Positions 43,301 to 52,300 of a stretch of 64,000 nt of DNA are shown piece after piece (the stretch's first letter is position 1; each line of letters starts with the position of its first letter). The notes under the pieces were generated by a model that was given only the letters and a program-made list of their open reading frames with translations, searched no databases and had not been told where the DNA came from. The position numbers and the translations under genes are program-made. The stretch is taken from positions 62,001-126,000 of the forward strand of contig NC_133904.1 in assembly GCF_964199755.1 (NCBI RefSeq), given 5' to 3'. This DNA comes from Larus michahellis. Its lineage: Eukaryota > Chordata > Aves > Charadriiformes > Laridae.

Positions 43301-46300
43301 ACAAGTAGGAAACGCAGCTACACCCTTGTACCACCAACATAGCAAATTACACCAGACCTTATAGAAGGGGGAAGATGACTGTATTTGACGTAAAAACTGA
43401 AAACAAAACATGTTTCACTCGGTCTCATACTCACAAGCACCAGAAAGCATTTGGTGCCAAGTAAGTCTGTCCAGCAATTGGGCAACCAGGAGAAGGATGT
43501 TCAAGCTATCCACCCAGCAGTGGGCGATTACACCTGGCCCAACAACAAGTGGTAGGAAGTCCAGGATCTGTTGCCCTGACATGGAGGGCAAAGGACACCA
43601 GTTCTCAAGTTCTTCTTACATCTCCTGGACTCTTCCTTGGTTGGCAACCACATGCAGATTTTGCAGGTTACAGGCAGGCCTTCTCATATCCTTTTGTAGC
43701 TGACAGCGATGACTACCTCTGTCCTGTGCCACCGCCTCGACTCACTGGGTTCGTTTACTGTGCTCTGCCTCCAAAGGGTGTCTCGTGAAACTGAATGCAA
43801 ACATGCTGGGGTCTCGGTGACCAGCTGCTAATCTGGGCATTTTTAAACACACGGCATTCCAACAGCCCCCACATCTAGATGCTTTCATGCACACCCATTT
43901 AGCCCTTCTACTGCAATTCCCTACAGGTGTGCCAAGTAAAACATGCATGGCCGCAGCAGAGCGGAAGGGCAGTGCATTTGGTTGGTTGGTTGGTTGGTTG
44001 TTTTTTCCCCCCCAATAGCGTCTGCATAAGCCATCTGAAAGAATGTATGAAGCTATGGCTTAAAAGCTTTTGCACTGCTCACTACTGCCAACACACCACA
44101 GGTATGGCATTTTTTGGACAAATCATACTGTTCATTTTCTTGACAGAAGAAAGATCTCGTACTCCAGCAGATCACTGCCTCTACATATGAATCTCAAACG
44201 TTTTTAGTTCAGTCACAATTGCAGACTTGGCACACATTCTCACAGAGAATCGGAAGAGAAAACGTGCAGAGAGCCTCAGCTCTTCGTTCAGTTCACTGGA
44301 GCAAGGGCATTAGACAGCCATGCAAAAATACCAAACAAAAACCACTCTCTAAAATAACTCATTCTATCAACTATGAATAAATCAAGGAATCACCTGAGAA
44401 GATAAAAGAAGATCTCTCAGGGAGGTATAACAACAAAGTAAAATAAATTTATCATACCAGGAGTGTTCTCTTCTAGAGAAATAGGTGGAAATGTAAATGC
44501 ATTTCAGTACAGTTTGTGCAGGAAAAGACACAGCTTCTCAAATGAAGAGCTAGGAAAACAAGTGCTGCCCACATCTAAGTCACAGTTAACATTCTTATTA
44601 TCCACAGAGACACTTTCAGTTCAAAGATACCAAAAAGCAAAGGATTAGCAGGTAACATTGGCCAGATTTTTCCCCAGTGATTGATGTACCCTCCCTGGCA
44701 ACAAGCAGCTGAACCAAAGACCATATTAATATTCTGGCACTGAAATCCACTTTTTTCTCCCCTATAAAAGTAAATATGAGGTTCCTCTTTGTTCCATTTC
44801 AAACACTGCCAACAACTGGCAAAAATTACTTTAGCTGCTCTTGCTCATGGGTATCTTATAACGTTTGCCATGTTTGCCAAAAAGATTAGTCCTGAAGAGC
44901 TTTCAGATAGGTACCAAGCACATAGTGATGAGGAACTTAATTATCACATATGCAAAAATCTTTCTGAACCATTCTGTTGCCAAAGCTGATTGCCTTGATC
45001 ACTTATCTTCCAAACATTTAAGCCTATTTACTTTCTAATGGTATAGCATGACTGAAGTTATAACCCAAAACTAAGTTGATTTCTTGCAAATAAAGGTTAT
45101 AAGCAGCACTCCACAGTACCTGATAGTCAAGAACTGTTATGTGACAACTACTCGCGTTGGTTATTTTGGGCTGCTCTCCTCCTGCATTACACACAATATG
45201 CCTTCAGAAACCACCATCCAAACAGCAAAACCCTGGTCTCTGGATTGAATTCTGTGCAAACAGCTGCTTCTCTCCTCCTGGCCTGCCTTTCATTACTATT
45301 TCCAGCGAGTCACAAAAAAAGTATTCAGAGTGAGGCAAAGATGATGGTACTCCACCACTGTCCTCCTCCCCCCACCTCTCTCCACCCACTTCTCAGAAAA
45401 ATATAACTCTGAATGTGCGTTCCAAGACACTTCCAGTCCAGACAGCCATTCCCTGCCAGCTGCATGAGGTCATCAATGAAACAGCAAAGGAACTGTAGAG
45501 AAATGTCTCCCCAAGTCCAGACAGGAGCTGATAAGAAGCCCCAGATGAAGCAGTAAGAGTTAAACAGCAGATACTTCAGCTTACAACTATTGATAATAAA
45601 ACATTATCTATGAATATTCAGGGATTACAATCTAACACAGGACTTGCATCATATCTCACAGAAGCAGAAAACACCAAGAAAAAAAAAGAAAACCCCACAT
45701 ATAGGAAAAAAAATACAAAACAAAAAACCAACCGACCCAAAAAGTACCTGACTCAATTTACAAGTCGGAATAAAATGGAAACACAAAGAAATAAAGAAAA
45801 AAGTCTTGACTAGACTGGAGTAAAAAGAGGACCCCTGTTTATGCTACATGAGAGTAAGTTCTACCACATCATTAGTGACTTCCTGACCCACTCACCTGAT
45901 CTAGAGGGGTCAATTTTGATGGGAATTATAGAAGTCACTTTCAGCCAAATGCCAGTTCCTGTAGTTCTGTGACTTTCATTATACATGAAGATATCAGGAC
46001 TCCTCACATACAAATATATCTACAAATACATCCAATTATGAATGAGCTTGTTTCTCTCTTGACTCCACAACTGCAAAATTCCAGTCATACCGCAATATTA
46101 CAAATGGCTTAAAAAAAAAAAAAAAAGAAAAGAAAAAAGGCCTCATTCTGAAGTTAGAAAATAAAAACAAAAGGTCTCCAAAAAGGAGTTATACATTTGA
46201 AATAAAACATGGGCAAACCAGACAGACATCATTCAGAAGTCTCAAATTGCCTCTCATCTAAGTCTGAAGACCTTCTCAATGAGAGGAACACTTTCTTAGG

Positions 46301-49300
46301 TTCTACCTTACAGCCTACTGATGAAATTACTGCAGATGTTTTCTAAACATAACTAATTCCATCTTTAGATCTTTTCCAGCATACAATACTGACCAGCAGT
46401 TATTAAAGAGGGGACCATTATGATGTGATGGATTAAATATAGACCCAGGCTGACCTGCATACGGCAAAACAGCTTTCAAACAATCCTCACCTTTCTTTTT
46501 ATTTGAGGGACTGCAGAGTTACATTATGATTCTTGCTGTCTTGAGATTTACAATAAAACAAGGCAAAAAAAATTTAAGGTCTTCAGCTGCAGCTCTGGTT
46601 CACGCCACCAGGACTGTGGCACTCCGGGCTGTATTATTACCACTTCATCCTCAGAAACCTCCAAGAGGTCGTGCGCTAACTCTACAGCTTCAAAACCCAC
46701 GAGAAGCATGCCTGTATCTAATTTGCAGATCCATTTAAGCGGGATTTAAATAAGACATTCTGTACGCGACTTGCTTATCTGAGGCACACTGAGACCTGTA
46801 CAAAAGTGAGAGAGAGCGCCTAATCCTGCTTTTCTCAAACTACCTTACTGGTACCTAGTTCTCTATCACAGCCCTGTTCTTAACAGAGGCTCATAAGACA
46901 CATATTTTAAATAAACTACCTCGATTTTTCCAAATTCACATTAATAAGAGAATGGAACCAGTGCAATTTATTGCCTTTCTGAAAAATCTCTGATTTGCAA
47001 TGAAGAAGCCTCTTGAGACTAATTCTGTGTAAAAGAGCAACTATCACATTTCCTTCACAAGCAGATTTAAGAAGATAAAGGGTACTATTTAAATATTTTA
47101 TCTTCAAACAAGAGCTCCTTCAACAACGGGTATCTACACCTTTACAGACACTGATGAACCACCTTTACAAAGTTACTCACAGATTAAGCTTTACAGAGCT
47201 TCCTATCTAGCACTAACTCTACAGAGGACACCACTTTCTGGACAGATTGAACACATCTAATTCTTCCTCTTCATTCTTCTGGGCACCCTACACCTCTGAA
47301 GAAAGAAAACTGTTTATGCAGATGTTGGATAACTATGCCAAATTCCAAGACACAATGATATCCATCCAAACATTTTCAAACTAGAAGTGGGAAACCCAAA
47401 AAGATGAAGAACAGATTTTTTTCCTTAAACTTTAGATCTGTTTTAGGAAACAAAATTTAACTGGTCACCTGGCAGACAATTTAGGTTTATTTTTTGCTTA
47501 ATGACATAGACAAGTCATCCGAGGAAAAAAAAATTGCTACCCACTTTAAAGAGAGAAAACATGCGTGAGGGAGAGGGCAAGGTAATTCTTGCAGAAAAGC
47601 GATTGATGGGCCAGACCCTTTCAGGCTTTACCACATAGGCACAAAATATTAATTTCTCTCAATGGTATCATCAGTTTACACTAAGCCATCTTCCAGTCTA
47701 TCAGAAAGAAGGGGATCACCACAAGATCACAGACAGTACACTTCAATCCTGAACAGATTAAATCAGCAATAAAGAGCAAGCAGCATCCTTTTCTTGCTCA
47801 ATAGGGAACATCATCTACAAGAAACCCCAAAAAGGAGAAAAAAGCCACATGGTCAGATTCCATCCTGATGCACACAAGAAGAAACACACTGCTCAGGCAC
47901 AATGGAAATTATACAATTATTGGAAGCCACATAATCTGGGCACTAAAATGCTTACACCATGCTAGAGCATAACCCAGAATGAAAATACTTCCAACTATCC
48001 CAGGGGAAAAGCATGGTACCATCACCCAGCAAGCCAGATAAGGAAACCAGAGAGCCAACGACATTCTATTTCCAACCTGGAGAAACTAAAATATTCCACA
48101 GTGAAAGACAAAGCTTGAAAAAAACAAACAAACAAACAAAAAAAAACCTTTGCCAAATTGGTAAGCGCTAATTTCATCATAAAAATGCCACAATACCCCA
48201 ACTAGTAACCCAGATAGGAAAAAAGGCTATTACACAATACAGATGGAGAATATTATAGTGGGCCTGCCTGATTTCTAGGTAAGGACCACAAAAATAATTT
48301 CTCTCTGTTACTTCTGTTCCAGATAACTATACCCTTACCTTCCTGTGAGCACAAGCTGCCATGTCTCAACAGAACAGAGTACTACTTACAGTTTTATCTG
48401 CACTGCCACAGCTTTTCTGTATAGACTACTGTGATTTGGAGACAGAAAAAAAAAAAAAACCCAAACCACAAGCAACAAAACACAAAACTTGAGTATTAAA
48501 CAACACTTGTTCATATAAGTCATTTTTATTCAAGAAAGAGGTATCTGGTCCTCTGGAACCATAGTACAGGAATCCCTCTATTGACAATCTTCATTTTAGC
48601 TCCAATTGTCATTTCAATGTCTTCCATGATCTTGAGCAACTCAGTTGCATACTCTGCCTCCCTTTCTCTAACTTAGCAAGAATAATGCCTGTTTCACAAG
48701 ACGGTTGTACATTAATGGTTGAAATCAAAAACTGCTAAATAACAATAGAACAACAGTGACAGCTCAAGAAAAAACAAAACAGGCTGGAATACCATTAAAT
48801 ACATACAAGTTATTGATATTCCTTTGATAATGCCTCTGATGTATGCTCCTTAGCAGACAAGTACTCCAAACAACTTAGTGAAATACTCAAAGCTACTGCG
48901 CATGTGCTGTTACATTACACAGTTCAGAAATCCAGGCTTTTCTGGATTTTTCATTTCAGTAGGAAACTAGGTGTTAGACAATTTTCATCTTACCTTCTTC
49001 TTTTAACGTTTATGGGGAAAAAAAAAAAAAAACACAACACCAAACTTCTGCTTCTAGATTCTGTATTTTTTTCTTGGTTAAAGGGATAGCAAGCCTCTGA
49101 CAATGCTGATGCAATGCCAATCAGCACGATATTATTCACATCACACTTCAGGGGCCTTTATGTTATAGGAAAACTGAATATAAACTACAGCGTCTGAATG
49201 TGATGTTATAATGCAGTATGATAGTAAGATTAATGAGGGAAGAAGGGGGGGGCACTAAGAATTGCTCTTCAGCCACCTCCCACCCTGCCTCAGCCGCCAC

Positions 49301-52300
49301 CAACTTTACCACATTCACCTTTTCAGCTTCTGAACGTGTGATGCAGGGCACAACAGATACCTTCCTCTGCTATTAGGTCCTCCTCTTCTCCTTACACCTA
49401 CAACTTTCAATCTGAAAATCTCTCGCTATGAAAAAAGACTGTAAACACTCCTACCCATACCCATAGCTCTGAGGCACTGTAATCAACAGCACAAGCAAAA
49501 TGCTGCAGTACCCAATTCACACCCCTTGTCTCAGTTGCATTACTGGCAAAGAAGTCAAATACAAAAACACTCAGGCCGAGGACATTAATTTCAAACATAA
49601 TGATCTCTTACAGTTATGGTTTAATTGTTTTAGTTAAACAAACTCCTTTCCAACAATGCAGCCAAGAGCCCTCTTTTAGGCTGTATTAGTAGTAATAAAA
49701 AAAATATCAAAGTACAATTACAAAAAGACTGCTCGGTGAGGAAAAAAAATATTCTTGGGAGTAGACCATGAACTCAAGCCTTTCTGCTCTCACTTGTGTA
49801 TCTGAATTATTAAACTAAGGAGTCTGCACCCCTCCTTCTGGTCATTTAATCGTTAACTGTTATGCAAAGTGGTATGGCTTCAGCTATAAGAGTCAGGAAT
49901 TCCCACTCCCATATGCACGAAGAGTCTGTAGGCCACTAAGAAAACATGGGTTGAGGGTTGGAAAAGGGGCATCTGAAGCTCTCCAAGCAGACCTTCCACT
50001 TAACAAGTAAGTGCGCTGACTGCCGAGGCAGAGGAAGGCTCCGTCTCCACTACTTGCATTTTGAGCAACACAGTTGTCACTTCATTCCTCACAAAACATA
50101 CTGGAAACCACTAGGCATTATTTGAAACATCTGAAGGCTCGTCCTGTGATAAAACAGTGAAAAAACCTTGTTTCTGACAAGGTGTGGCAAAATCAAATGC
50201 CCAGCTGCTCAGACTTATCAATACCAAGGCAATACTCGGAAGGAGAGGTAAGATGGCCAAGGAACCTTAGAGTCAAAGATGATTTATCTAAAGAGTAAGT
50301 CCCCACGATTAAGAGCTTAATGACAGTTTAAGTAAAGCTGTTGCTGTGTTAGGTATTTTTGCCCGATTCTTTTTTTTTTGCAAATCTGGACACAGAATTG
50401 AACAGAGAACAAGCACCTCAGAGAGCATTTACTCTGAGGTCAATGACAGAAAGAGTCCACAAGTGGTGGATCCGGGGGTCTTTCAAGCACGGAGAGTGAC
50501 TACAGCACAACTCATCTCTCCCTGTCATCCAGCGTTTGATCCTAAAGGTTTTGGATTCCAAGGGAAGGAGTTATTTTGACGTATAGTCAGATCTTTCTTA
50601 CTACTTCAAACCTCATCCAAATCCGTAAGTACAGAAAATTATTATCTGCTAGTAACTATGCAGCCTCTGTGAATCTATAGTGGTGACGATTGTTATGAAG
50701 TACCCAAAAACTACAGCATAAACCGAGTGCTCCTTGCCCCTTTAAAAATATACTTTACATTCTTGGTAAGGCAGTGTAAACTATTAAAATCCTGGAATTA
50801 AGTCCTTCTTTATACTCTGCCAGCAGTGAACTTCTACAAACCCGGCATTTCCTCACCAATAAAATCACTACAGTGGTATATAGAATCAGAGAATCAATAG
50901 TTTGGGGTTGGAAAGGGCCTTTAAAAGCCATCTATTCCAGCTCCCCTGCCACAAGCAGGGACATCTTCAACCAGACCAGGCTGCTCAGAGCCCCATCCAG
51001 CCTGACCTGGAATGTTTCCAGGGATGGGGCATCCACCACCTCTCTGGGCAACCTGGGCCAGTACTTCACCACCCTCGCTGTAGAAAATTTCTTCCTTGTA
51101 TGTAGTCTAAAACTACCTGAAGCAGGACTGCTGCTTGGAAGAACAACTGTCCAGTGAGGAGAATAAAATGAGTGACAAAAAGCAAAAGGAATAGATACAC
51201 ATCTAAGCCCTTGGCTTTCAAACACAGGTCACTGATAAAAGGAGAAGGAAAACCAACAGGTTAACACCTAAATGTCTGTATTGCAGGGGAAGACTTACAC
51301 AGATTTATCCAAAATTCATCACCCAGCCAGTGGAAGAGAAAGGTTTCTGGCTCATAATTCGTATCATCTTTTGAAGGACAAAGGCAGACTGAAGTATTCA
51401 GTGAGCCATGACAAAACACACCGTTGACCATTTAGAATATGTTTTTACGCACACTCCGTACTTTGCTGCTGCTCCAGAAATTATTTTCTGGCATGTACAT
51501 TGCCTACTTTGCCTAGATCTTTGTGGGAACAAGGAAAGTCTAAACTCAAAATCCATTTCCTGACTAACTGCAAAACGCTCACAATCCATTTCCTAATTAC
51601 AAAATGCAAACTGAAACACTAGCCTTTCAAAAGTGCTGGGGGCAGGGGGAGTCACCAATACAAACACTACCTCACCTCTTTTTCTTTAATCTTGTTCTTG
51701 AAAACCTGTCTTTGGTCTCAATCCCAGCTTCAAAAAACATTTTAAATTAAAGTAAAAAATTCAATTTATACAAAGGCGTGAAAAGACCCAACTGTCACGA
51801 AGGGAAGCAACAGACAAATTGGTCTGTTTCATTCCTATTCTCCACATACAGCATATAGGATTGAATGTTTGCAAAAAGATTAAAAAAAAATACCAACAGT
51901 AAGACTCCATGCATTCATTTTTAATACAGGTTCTTTTACCTTTAACAGCAGATACATAGCGTGTAGTGTGTTCTGATCACACTTTCACCAATTGTCTGAA
52001 TGAAGAAATACAGAATGCTTACGTGGAGATGACACAAAGGCTATACACGTGCTTTAGAACAGGAGTAAGATCAGAATTATTTCAACATATTAAAGATCAG
52101 GAAAAATCAAATTTGGCAGGATAAAGTGAAAGGTAACACACTCAGGAAAACACAATAGGGTGTATAAACACATGATGAGGAACAAATTTCAGCAGCACAT
52201 CTTCAAGAAAAAGGGTGGCAACTCAGCAGAACTCTACTACATCATACCATTATGAAAATGTAGATACCATGCCATAATGTACAATAGTAGCGTATCTGTC